A stretch of 64,000 nucleotides of DNA. It comes from Heliocidaris erythrogramma (taxonomy: Eukaryota > Echinodermata > Echinoidea > Camarodonta > Echinometridae). How positions within the stretch are numbered: the first letter of the stretch is position 1; the number at the start of each line of letters is the position of its first letter. Shown one piece after another: positions 46,197 through 57,230 of the stretch. The translations under genes and the position numbers were made by a program. The notes beneath the pieces were generated by a model, which did not search any database, was not told where the DNA came from, and saw only the letters and a list, made by a program, of their open reading frames with translations. The stretch spans positions 16,957,880 to 17,021,879 of the forward strand of contig CM046855.1 of assembly GCA_025617745.1 (NCBI GenBank). Direction: 5' to 3'.

Positions 46197-47432
46197 GGTG
46201 GTGCCGGAGGCATTATGTTTTCGGGTTGTCCGTCCGTCCGTCCCCTTTTCGTTCTCGCGATAACTTCAAAACCGTTTGGCGGATCAGTTTGTAACTTAGC
46301 CCATGTATGCATATGGGAGGGACGATGAACTGATTAGATTTTGGGGTCTCAAGGTCAAAGGTCAAAGGTCATAGAGGTCATTATATACATAAAAATGGTT
46401 CGTTCTCGCGATAACTTCAAAACCGTTTGGCGGATCAGTTTGTAACTTGGCCCATGTATGCATATGGGAGGGACGATGAACTGATTAGATTTTGGGGTCT
46501 CAAGGTCAAAGGTCAAAGGTAATAGAGGTCATTATATACATAAAAATGGTTCGTTCTCGCGATAACTTCAAAACCGTTTGGCGGATCAGTTTGTAACTTG
46601 GCCCATGTATGCATATGGGAGGGACGATGAACTGATTAGATTTTGGGGTCTCAAGGTCAAAGGTCAAAGGTAATAGAGGTCATTATATACATAAAAATGG
46701 TTCGTTCTCGCGATAACTTCAAAACCGTTTGGCGGATCAGTTTGTAACTTGGCCCATGTATGCATATGGGAGGGACGATGAACTGATTAGATTTTAGGGT
46801 CAAAGGTCATAGAAGTCATTATATGCATAAAAATGGTTAGTTCTCGCAATAACTGAAGAACTGTTTGACAGATCAGCTTCTAACCTGGCCCATGTTTGCA
46901 TATGGGAGGGACGATGAACTGATTAGATTTTAGGGTCTCAAGGTCAAAGGTCAGAGGCATCATTATGTACATAAAAATTGTTCGTTCTTGCAATAACTTC
47001 AGTTGTTTGACAGATCAACCTCTAACTTGGCCCACGTATGCATATGTGAGGGACGATGAACTGATTAGATTTTAGGGGATCTCAAGGTCAAAGTTCAAAG
47101 GTCATAGAGGTCATTATATACATAAAAATGGTTCGTGATGTATGGAGTCTAGGCCTACCTATTTTAGAAATTTCAAGGGGACAGTGGTCTATTTGCTATA
47201 AAATATCTATTTCCTTGGTGTATTTGATAATTGTAAGTCATCAATGGTAATTAATTTTTTTATTTGAAAATAAAATGAAATAAATTTTCTGTCTCCTGTG
47301 CTTTTGAAGTGAAAAGATTTGTAATTTTGATGGACCAATCCTTTTTAAAGTGTACATGTATGCCATACATTGCCAATCTGATGATGGCGGAGGCATAAAT
47401 TCCGACCGCGCGTGGTCGGAGATTCATCTAGT
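46197..47432. repeat. 151-bp array with stacked AGGTCA words
   Basis: It begins GGTGGTGCCGGAGGCATTAT with GTCCGTCCGTCC and ends GGCGGAGGCATAAATTCCGA, then CCGCGCGTGGTCGGAG. GTTCTCGCGATAACTTCAAA recurs at about 46251, 46402, 46553 and 46704 (151 bp), then in degenerate units at about 46840, 46982 and 47045. AGGTCAAAGGTCAAAGGTCA (46352-46371) is three overlapping half-sites; later units keep one or two. The similar start and end words suggest a defined mobile unit with an internal array. Confidence 0.9.
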
Positions 47433-47893
47433 TCTTTAATGAAATTCAAGAAACTTCAGAAAAGGTGAATTAGAAGCAAATTCTCAAAAGTAACTTTGTA
47501 ATGCTCTGTGTTTGAATAACTGATTATGAGTCATTGTTTAAAAAAAGTTACATCAAAATTGTTCTGACAAAGATTTGATCCTGTTCGAATCTTGAGGTTA
47601 TGACTTTGAATGAGTCACTTTCTAGTGCTATAAATAATTATATATAAATATAATAACGTATGAAAATGTCATTTTCCCATTTTACCATTAATGAAAATCA
47701 GTTTACTGCTCTCATTTGAAGGTAGTTACTGAAAAATTTGAATGATTTGACATCAAGCCCTTACATAGTACAAAAATATTTCATCTTGAACTTCAACTTG
47801 CTTTCCCAAATATAAATTTATGAAAACAAAAAATGGTGGTAAATGAAAGTAGGAGAGGAAAGGAGAGGAATGATATATCATTGAAAATATATA

Positions 47894-47924
<31 letters not shown>

Positions 47925-48106
47925 TAGAAAGAAAGAGGAAAAGAAATTGGACGAATAGATTTTATATGAATTGATCTTATATGGAATTCTATGGCCTGTG
48001 TGAAATTGTGTAAGTTCTGAAAGTATTGCAATAAAACATGATATGAACTATCTTCTGAACATGTATTTCTGTGTGCTGTCATACTGTGTGGTCTTTTAAT
48101 TTACAG

Positions 48107-48161
48107 AAAACTGATGATGGAGTAATTTTTATAATGGAAAATGTGACCTTTTGGAGTGTAG
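48107..48161 (+). CDS. Short exon candidate
   Basis: The acceptor CTTTTAATTTACAG and the perfect donor GTAG|GTAAGT bound 55 nt with one open frame, KTDDGVIFIMENVTFWSV, phase 0 in and phase 1 out. The splice signals are strong and the peptide looks natural, but no family is recognised. The carry-over G fits the phase of the candidate at 55970. Confidence 0.4.
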
Positions 48162-48901
48162 GTAAGTTTAAAAATGCAAAATGAAACAAGGTTATGTAGA
48201 TATATTTAGGTCAAAGTTGAAGGGAACAAATAAATTATGTGGAGATAACTAGGGGAAGAAAGGGGAAAGTATCATAGCTTCAATAAAGAGTCTAAATTTT
48301 CCTGCCAGACAGTTTCTTTAAAAAACACTTCCTGTCAAAATTCTGGCAGGACTACAAAAATAGCACACTACGTTATTTGTGTCCATGGATGTAACATGCA
48401 GAACCATTCGTTATGATTCTTCAGGATTTTAGGTTTCTGGAATATATTCTTTTTTCCTGAAGATGATCAGAATAAAATATGATAACTTCTTTGAGGTATC
48501 TCAGCATATTACATCTTATTCTGTTTTTGTCTGTCCTTATTTTGAAAGCACATAAGTAAGGGGAAAATATTACAGTAACTTTGGGCATCAAATTTTTTCT
48601 TCCAGATAAATGTACACATATTTACTTTGAAATTACCAATTAAGTGTGAAATCGGATATTTATGCTTTTTTAAAAGTCCAGTTCTGTGTATGATGGGTAT
48701 CATGATATTCCATTCTAGAACATAAGTGTAGCAGACAAATTAATGGAAAGTAGTTATCAAAGGAAAAGGGTAGAGTAAGCTAGCTTAGCAAAACACGATG
48801 GCTTCATAAAATGTTTCTACCTTAATGCAATAAAATTATGATTTTCAACAGTATGCATTTTGCATGCCAGACCTGTCTGTTTGCTCCAGTCTGTTTCACT
48901 A

Positions 48902-49311
48902 AAGGCCACCGCACACCTTACGATCGGTCTGCGATCCGATTTGTGAAATAAATCGCTATGGCATTAAATATTGGTTTTTCAACAAATGAAATCTACCCTG
49001 TTCAGGTTCTGAAAAGTAATATGAATACTAAACATAGGGTTTGGGTGAGCTGTCAGCTTTCTACAGGGAATAAGGGCAAAATTAGTTTCAAATCTTAGGC
49101 AGTTGTACAATTTTTGTGACATCACTACGACTCAGAGCCGATTTGGCCACTCCATCGACTAGAAACTCTGCAAAGGCCGTATTATCGATTTTACTATCTG
49201 TATGACTATTCAAACCCTCAATCAAAAATATTTTTCATTTTTAAATGATTTGTCAAATGATATTACATTTTCTTCTGAAATTGGATCGCGGACCGATCGT
49301 AAGGTGGCCTT
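48902..49311. mobile_element. PIF/Harbinger-like MITE, TAA target duplication
   Basis: The left end AGGCCACCGCACACCTTACG continues as ATCGGTCTGCGATCC; the right end reads inward AGGCCACCTTACGATCGGTC, then CGCGATCC. The right terminus lacks a 7-nt part of the left one. TAA directly precedes the left end and follows the right end, the 3-bp TWA-type duplication used by PIF/Harbinger elements. Non-coding interior. Confidence 0.8.
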
Positions 49312-52300
49312 AAGCTATCTTACCGATTTTTATTCTTCCCGATTTCAAATTTCAAAATTCCTCATGATATTTTATTTTTCTCAATGATTTTTACTCACCA
49401 TTTTCTTTCTACCTTTATCCATCATTTAAAATTCAGTTTCACTAGGTGTCTGGATGGATTTCACAGTAACAGTAACTTGTGATCTTTTGTTACTGTCTAA
49501 TTTTTCATGGTTTGTTCTATGTCTGTCATCCCTACAATTAGAATCAGACTTTACCTTTGTGTGACCTGCGTATTCATTATAGAACAACCTATTAGAGATT
49601 GAATCTGTGCAGTTTTATAAATGGGATCATAGTCTTGGCTAAGTCGGATTAGACTTATGGCACAGTTGTTTCGCTGCCACTTGTAGAGGATTACCATACA
49701 CAACATTTGGATGATCTGGCAGATTAAAAGGCTTGATAGGCTTGAGTAAGACTAGGTCATTATAGCCCACATGAATGTGAATCATATCATTGACGCGTTT
49801 CTCATCTAGATTTGTTTGCTTTGCCAGTGTAATATCCTTCTTTTCCTATGAAGGTATTGTCATGGTATAGGTGACAGAGAGTTCATCATCAGTATTGGCA
49901 TCTCACCCACAATTACAGTGTGTTATGGAAAGTGTTTGATGAAAAATAGCAGCAACAAAATAGACGTCAGCAATAGATGCATATGAAAGAAATCCAAAGG
50001 TCTTCATCATTATTGACGAAACCACTTTTCCAATTTCTGTTTGTATTTAAAGGGTACCATCACCAAAACATATATTGCTCAGTATGGTAGAGGTTCCATG
50101 TCATTATACTATATTCAAAATATGGTCTTCAGATATTACTTCTAATAAAGAGATATTGCAAGTTTCATTACACTCTCTATATATGCATAAAAACGACTCG
50201 TGAGTAGACTACTCGACGCACCTGTAATGCGCTCGCCAAGATATGGGCTCACATGGAACCAAACTCGGGGAGTTCGGTTCCGCATGCGCACCTTCATGTT
50301 ATCCTTTATTTCCTTCATACTCCTTAACTGTTGACCTATAGAATGTGAGATAAAGTTCTTTGAGGTTAATTTTATACTTTCTAGCAGTACACAAATTATT
50401 TTATCAGGTGGTTGGTACACTTACACAATTTTGTGGATATGATATGTTCCATATTAAGTGTTTAGAACCTGAATATAACCAGTTAAAGATAAAAACTTCA
50501 GGAACAGTTCTCTCAAGAAGCAAGAAAGACAATTATTTTGCCCTTTTTCCCTGAAGTGCATTTATGAAACACACTTAGAAAATAAAAGGACAAAGAGACA
50601 GTGTTTTTAACACACTATACAATAAATATTTTTGTTTGAAACTTTGCAACATGCTTTTTCAAACAGTTTAATATAGAAATATGCATGATTCATCCAAATA
50701 ACATAGAAAAACTTAATTGAATAACAGACCTTTTCAGAACTCTTGCACAAAAGAATACACTTTCCTTTTAAGGACTAATTAAACGTATATGGTGCTTCTA
50801 CAAAACTTTCTTACATTTTTAACTGTTCCACCATACAAGCCTACATAGCTCATCTAACATGATGAATTATCACATAGGGAGATAACAATATAATAATTTC
50901 TATCCAACGTGATGTTAGGATGGAGTTGCCTTTAGCATTCTATTTCATAATAGCATCTCTCTCCTAATTGGATACATTATATATGGTGAGTGGGTTGTAC
51001 CTGCATATCACAGGTATATGAGTGAATTTTTAGCATGGACAGCGCCGTAGGATATATATATGAGGAGAAATTATTTACTGAGCAACGAATTATTGGATAG
51101 TGCTTCTTTGAATAATCTGAATTGAATTTTCGGACATGATTGATTATGTTGAGGCCATTGTAATACTGTAATGCAGAGTATCATTTCCCAATGGTCCTAT
51201 ATTGCTCCTTTATAACCTTTACGAACACGGTAATGATACCCAATATACTTTGCGCTAATGGAATGATCAGTGAATGCAAATGATGATTAAAAAGACGGGA
51301 CAGAGTACGTATTGTTGCAATATAAACTATCAGATCATTATTGTTGTTGTTTTTGTTCTTTTTATATTAATCCCCAAATAAACCAGTAGCTCCCACCTCC
51401 CTCTTATAACTGAATTGGGAATAAAGATGTACAGGAGCTAAGAGCATTTAAGGTGTGGAAAGTTATTTCAATAAGAACTCGGAAAAAAAAAGAACATCTT
51501 TGAGGAAATCCGATTTTTTTTTTTTTTTACTGGAGACAAAAGCAGTTCTCCTGCGAACAAAAAATTAACACATATCTGCTGCTTGTTTGAAATATTTAAA
51601 CTTTAATCCATCTTATTTGATCGGCTAAGGATTTACAATGAAAATGTGATCTAAGCAAGATTTCACGTGCCCGCTGCCTTTCCCTGCACAATACCTCATT
51701 CACACGTACTATTTATGGAAACAGTAACCTGGCAGTGAAATTGTCTCCTTTGTTGTTCGGCAGAAAAATAATTCAATCAAAACTGATTAACGTAGATCTG
51801 AACTTAACATAGATGAAATTTGACACAACCTTTTGTAGGTATTCATCACAAAAATTATTCTCATATATCAGACCAACATTTCATCAAATGTGAATAAAGA
51901 AAAATAGAGAATACAATAAATGGGGATTGAATTGGGTGTTACTGATGTAAATTGTAATCACTGCAGTCATTTTTTTTCCTGCTAGACCAATGCTATAATT
52001 TTGTATCGAATCATATGAATTCATTTCAATAGTTATGTCAAAAAAAGCTCTTTCTTTGCATTAAAAATGAATATAGGCGAATGATATGGTGGATTTTTGT
52101 GGATCTCATAGACAATGGCAAGAGATAAATGTTTCAGATTGAATAAGTAGGATTGGAAATGTTTCAGATTGAATAAGTAGGAAAAGGTTGATCTATATAA
52201 GAATAGAATTAATTTAGAACTCACAGATACTTTAATTGAAAACTTTGAAAATTCATATGAACTAGTTTCCAAATGTACTCTTTTTTTAAAAATGCTTTGA

Positions 52301-52980
52301 TAAGAAATTCCCTTAACTTTGAAATGCTTTGTAAGAAATTCTCTTTACATTGAACTAAGACAATAATCAGGCTTTTAAAATTGAATTCTACACCTTAAAA
52401 ATTCAATATTTATGAATAATCTGGAAGGATATGTTATAATTAGGGTATTAAAAACAAACCCCAAACAAAATATAAACAAACAACCCCCCAAAAAAAAACC
52501 AGAGGGAAATTTAATGGAAATGTGATATACCTGATAATATTTTGTGTGAAAATTCCCTTTTATGATTCAGATGTTTTTGTGGAAGATTTTCTATAAAAAG
52601 CGATGTTTCTTCAGGAGTAATCTTTTACCAAAGCTCTTTCTTAAATTACCCATGCTCTTTTCAAGCTACCAAGAACCCAATCATTATCTCCCCCCCCCCC
52701 CCACATATTTGTTTTGCTTGCAGCAAATGTGTAGTATAAAAAGGTACAGATTATGCAGGAGATAAATATGAATATGAAAATCTTTTGGGGATTTAGGTGC
52801 CAAATGAGAAATATATAGGTCATCAATAATATTTTGGAGGGTACTATTTATATGCAGTTACGAAGATTCAAAAGGCTGATGAAAGCTTCCCTCTTCATTG
52901 GAACAGTATGTACATGTATGTGTTGCAAATTTATGGGCGGTATACTCGTGCATATGCTCAGTTTTGTTCAGTAAAATATT

Positions 52981-53152
52981 ATACTATTAATACATGGTTG
53001 GGAGTGCGCTGGTGCGATCTGGCAACACAAAGGTTTTTATCTTGGTGTACTATACGCATGAGGCGCAAGCCGAGTGTGTTTGACACCACGATAAAAACCT
53101 GCGTGTTGCCAGATCGCACTAATGCACGAACTCACAACCATGTATTAATAGT
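52981..53152. mobile_element. Foldback with ~70-bp arms
   Basis: The arms 52981-53049 and 53083-53152 pair (TTAATACATGGTTG with CAACCATGTATTAA; GTGCGATCTGGCAACAC with GTGTTGCCAGATCGCAC; AGGTTTTTAT with ATAAAAACCT). The loop is GCATGAGGCGCAAGCC. An outer pair AAAACGGGTC (about 53158) and GAACCCGTTTT (53479-53489) may delimit a neighbouring element that includes CpG-rich sequence. Confidence 0.8.
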
Positions 53153-54541
53153 TTTACAAAACGGGTCGGCAATATGATTATGAAGTCTATAAAAATGGTT
53201 ACGAACCCCACAGAAACGCAGAGAGTCGCACAGTCATGGAGGCTGCCATTTGCTTTCCTGGATGACATCACAGAAGCGCAGCCAACAAAAGTCATGCGCG
53301 TTTCAGTGTGCGCATGTAATCCCTGCGCCAAAATTACAATTAAACTACGCGATTTCATTGCGTTTTAAGTTTGCACGCACAGCTCAGCCGTGGTTTAGAG
53401 CCTTTTTGCAGTTTGTTATCCCTTTTTTTTTGCACAGACACATGGTGTTATTTGACCAATCAGGATGGCTACATTCTTGAACCCGTTTTATAATTTGAAA
53501 TGTTGCATCATTGGATAAGATGCATGAATTATTGAAATGTTACATGTGAGAAATATGTATGTATATTGATATTTTCAGTAAAAAAGATCCTTGCAGTTAC
53601 AAAGCTGGCTATTTCTTCCTGCGTGAATTTTTCAGTTATGCGTCATTTGATTTCCTGCACATGTACCGGTACTACCCCATTATAGCAATATATTGAGATA
53701 GTTGTCCAGACTTTGTCTAGTGCATTTCTACTTTCCTCCGATAGATTTTTTCTTGAAAGACATAATTATGTATATAAAATGATGTACCGCTAATAGCTTA
53801 CTCTCTATCATTCTTTGTATAATTTGGAAAAAAAATGATAACTCAGTATCTTAGGATAACAGGGTGTTAAAAGAGGCAAACCAAAGAGGAATGAAATAAA
53901 AGAAGGGACAAAGCAAGGGATATTTACTAAAAGGAAAGGAAGAAGAGGTAAGACACAACACCGCAAGCTGTTTATGAATTACAACATAATCAAATTAAAC
54001 TGAATAAAAGGTAAAGATGTTATCCAGTTTTCAAACATGCTTTCATACTTGAAAGCTGACCGCTTCATGCAGTGCTAGATTACAGAAGGATGTCTCGTTA
54101 TTGAAACCGGATAAAGAACGTTGCTTGCATTGCTTTAAAATACATCCCTTGCAACAATATAGGTTTAAGTTGTAAAACGAGGGCGTGGTAATCTGTAATA
54201 CAATAACTTCCTATTGTTGCAGCATGGAGCCATTCTTATTAGATGTTAAGTGAAGGTAATTAAACCTAAAAAATAAGGCGTTGATGAATGAGTAAATTTT
54301 CAAGGGCAATGTGCAAAACAATTTGTGATTAGGAAAAGCAATTAGAGTAAAACTGCATGCTTGATTTGTCCCTACCTGTACGTCATACGGATTGTACTTA
54401 ACTGTATCGGAAGTGCAAGGCAAACAAGTCTTATTAAAATTGATTAGAATTGGTTGTAATTATTAATAGTGCCAAGAGTTACTTTGAAGGAAGTGATAGT
54501 CAGGTTGTCTAGTAGAGTGTTAGTTAGGATAATCGTTTACT

Positions 54542-54777
54542 AATAGACCTGTTTACAAACTTATTCAAATTTATGGATGTTTCTTTCCTGGGGACCTAGT
54601 AACAAGGTATTCCATTAACCTGTTATGAATGAATGAACTACAATACTTGGAATCCAGTTTGCATACATTACTTGTTACTATGAATGACAAGCCTCTGACA
54701 AGCTTTCAGGTTGTCAAGAACAACCTTTGTTTTAAAAGTATGCATCAAATTTGAATATATTTGTGAACAGGTCTATT
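54542..54777. mobile_element. 236-bp MITE with AATAGACCTGTT termini
   Basis: The left end AATAGACCTGTTTACAAACT and the right end read inward AATAGACCTGTTCACAAATA both continue as TATTCAAATT, about 26 of 30 matches. Non-coding. TA-rich flanks prevent a certain target duplication call. Confidence 0.75.
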
Positions 54778-55280
54778 CAAATAGAGGCATCACTATATAC
54801 TAATAAATGAATGGCCAAAAATTTATCCCCAATATAATTCATACACTATTATGTTGGGAAATATTTCTTTTAGTACTTTCAGTCATAATTGCAGTCATAA
54901 TGGCAGGATTGGCAGCTTCAAGGTGTAACTTTTTCTCACCTTGTTTCTTATTTTGCTGAGAGAATGGAGAATTTACATTGAATAAAAAATTAATCACAAA
55001 CAACACATTTTTTTTCAACTAATACCAAAAAGCAACCATCTGGTGTTTTGAACATCATTTATCATCATGGATACTTATAGAAGTTCGATTTGATTCAGGA
55101 GGTATGTAGAGTATGGAATAATATGAAAGAGAGCATTCGAAAGTATAACAACAATTTTTTTTAATGTCAAGCCATATATTTTCACTAGACATTTCAAAAA
55201 TGGCAGTTTTATTTTTGTACAAATTAATACTACCATAGATTCAGTCAGCTAATGGTGACATGAGGGTGACATGTCCTTTA

Positions 55281-55450
55281 AAAAATACTAGGACATTTGA
55301 GACACATCATGATGATACGTATGTTTTGTAGGAATTAAGAATAATTGTATCATGATGGTATGTTGGATTTAAGAATAATTGTATATTATTCTTAATTCCT
55401 ACAAGATCGTCATGATGTGTCTCAAATGTCCTAGTATTTTTTTTTTTAGT
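55281..55450. repeat. Inverted repeat with ~65-bp arms
   Basis: AATACTAGGACATTTGAGAC and CACATCATGATGAT on the left pair with ATCGTCATGATGTG and TCTCAAATGTCCTAGTATT on the right. The phrase TAAGAATAATTGTAT occurs inside in both orientations. Probably a miniature foldback element. Confidence 0.8.
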
Positions 55451-55489
55451 GTGCAATGTTTTTCAGGATTTGTGATATTCAGCATGATG

Positions 55490-55765
55490 TATAATTTTGT
55501 TATATTTCAATGGTAAGTAAGAAAAACAATAAATATATTATGTTGTTTTCTATATTTTGATGGTAAGGAAACAACAATATATTATTTTTTCTTACCATCA
55601 AAATATAACAAAATTACCTAATATATTATGTTGTATTCTTACCATCGAAATATAACAAATTTACCTAATATAGTATGTTGTTTTCTTACCATTGAAATAT
55701 AACAAAATTACCTAATATATTATGTTGTTTTCTTACCATCGATATATAACAAAATTACTAAAAAC
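55490..55765. repeat. 56-60-bp AT-rich tandem array with an inverted first unit
   Basis: CTTACCATCGAAATATAACA, AAATTACCTAATATATTATG and TTGTTTTC repeat about four times between 55588 and 55765. The first units (55497-55575) carry the phrase in the opposite orientation (TTATATTTCAATGGTAAG, ATATTTTGATGGTAAGG). Embedded GTAAG/CTTAC words are not splice sites of a recognised exon. Confidence 0.8.
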
Positions 55766-55969
55766 ATTGACCACAAATAACAATATTTTCCAGTAATGGC
55801 ATCATGGCACTGCACAAAATTGTGATCAGAATGTCTTGTTCAAAGTGATTTCTACTACATTTATGTTGTGCTTCAACCTTTACATAAAAAGATCATATAC
55901 TAGTAGCTCAAAAATCATTTGATTACTTTCACCAATTTGGTATTTTATTTTTATTTTTCTTCTTCAAAG

Positions 55970-56035
55970 ATGCAGCACGATTGCATAGACTTTCAAGAAA
56001 TCAAGTCAAGGCCACTTTCAATATCTTGTTGTACA
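55970..56035 (+). CDS. Weak exon candidate
   Basis: The acceptor TTATTTTTCTTCTTCAAAG is good; the donor ACA|GTATAT is moderate. With one base carried in (phase 1, fitting 48161) it reads AARLHRLSRNQVKATFNILL plus Y, a plausible amphipathic helix. The next candidate exon (62249) does not fit its exit phase without a further exon or a stop. Confidence 0.3.
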
Positions 56036-56739
56036 GTATATGCCATAGAAAACATGTATTGATTATGTATGCCATCGTAGTTGTTGTTGATTGTTATATG
56101 GCAAATCAGTCAATTTTGACTATTATCACCAACAATTTTTTCGTCATTTTTTTTTGTGCAGACTTTAAATCATTTAATATAATACAATTGACTCCTCTTT
56201 TTTTTTTGGTAGTTAAAATTTTTTTCTTTCCGTTAATTATTATTTCTTTTTTTTTTTTAGACAAAATGGTATCATGCCAGGTTACTGGGTCCTGTCGGTT
56301 CTAAATTGGCACTGTCCTGACCGTCCGTAGTGTTAAGACATTCACTGTCCGTAGTGTTAAGGCATTCAAAAGTTGATGCATAAGGTATTGACATTGTCTC
56401 TGGTTAATATTTGTTAAGTTTTTGTGATCTTTTAATGCATGTTTCATTTTTGCAGATTAATTGTATGAGCTGGTATGGATATTGCATAATACCCCTGTGG
56501 ACAAAATTTAGGGAAAACCCCTTTTTGGGGATTGGGCTGAGGTCAGGATATGATGTCCTGTGCGGTGTCTGTCCCTCGGGTCAATCCGTCTGAAGATCTT
56601 AGAGTGACAGGATTCCTTGGGAAGGGATTATTTAATATCACCTCATCCTGAAATCGTACAACTGTTTCCCTCCTATCAACTTGCAATGTGTGTAGCTGCA
56701 CGTGCAAGCTTGTCCCATCATGCCACTATTGCCAAATCT

Positions 56740-57230
56740 ACCCCATCTCTCTCTCTCTCTCTCTCTCTCTCTTGCCTCCCAGTCCAACACTTTTTTCTCC
56801 CTCTCTCTCCCTCCCTTGTTTCCCTCACATTCTCTCTCTATCTTTCCCTATTTTCTGGATCATTTCAGTTCCATAATTTCTTTTCAGTTTTCCCTTTCTT
56901 CTACCTTTCTATCTTTGTATTCTGTCTGTCTTTGTCTCTTTTTTTTTCTCTCTCTCTCTTTACTAGTATATCTCACTTTATCTGTATCTCTACTTTTGTC
57001 CCTGGCTCATGAATACTCCACTCTTCATTTTTGCTCCCTCTCTTTATCTCTCTCTCACTCTCTCTTATTTTCTCTGCCTTTTCTATTCAGATCTTCAAGT
57101 TTCCTCACATTTTTCTTCTCTTTTGCATTCTGTTTCATTTCTCCATCTATTCTTATTTATTCTTCTTCTTATTTATTTATCCATTTATCCCCTCTCTTCT
57201 CTCTCTCCCTCTCTCTCTCTCCCCCGGCCC
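56740..57230. repeat. CT microsatellite tracts
   Basis: Long pyrimidine-rich stretches with pure (CT)n and (TC)n cores at about 56744-56770, 56800-56815, 56948-56962, 57049-57065 and 57200-57222, separated by TTTCTTCT-type sequence. Overlapping open frames of up to 204 codons on the + strand reflect the absence of stops in CT repeats, not coding. Confidence 0.9.

Larger units (their letters stand above)
41321..48106. other. Interval dominated by repeats
   Basis: Contents: fragments with the SINE-like phrase TTCTTGTATAGCGCTC at 41154 and 41561, a MITE at 41601-41746, a Tc1/mariner-type MITE at 43093-43457, an 80-bp tandem duplication at 44162-44310, a diverged 263-bp duplication at 45150-45500, an exon candidate at 45653, a 151-bp array (46197-47432) and a GA tract at 47896-47930. 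Two open frames around 42230-42480 have no family resemblance. The remainder is AT-rich and featureless. Confidence 0.5.
48162..55969. other. Interval of MITEs and AT-rich DNA
   Basis: Contents: a Harbinger-like MITE at 48902-49311, a foldback at 52981-53152, a MITE at 54542-54777, an inverted repeat at 55281-55450 and a 56-60-bp array at 55490-55765, plus the duplicated 27-bp phrase at 52127-52180 and a C run at 52690. No exon is convincing between 48162 and 55969. Confidence 0.5.
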
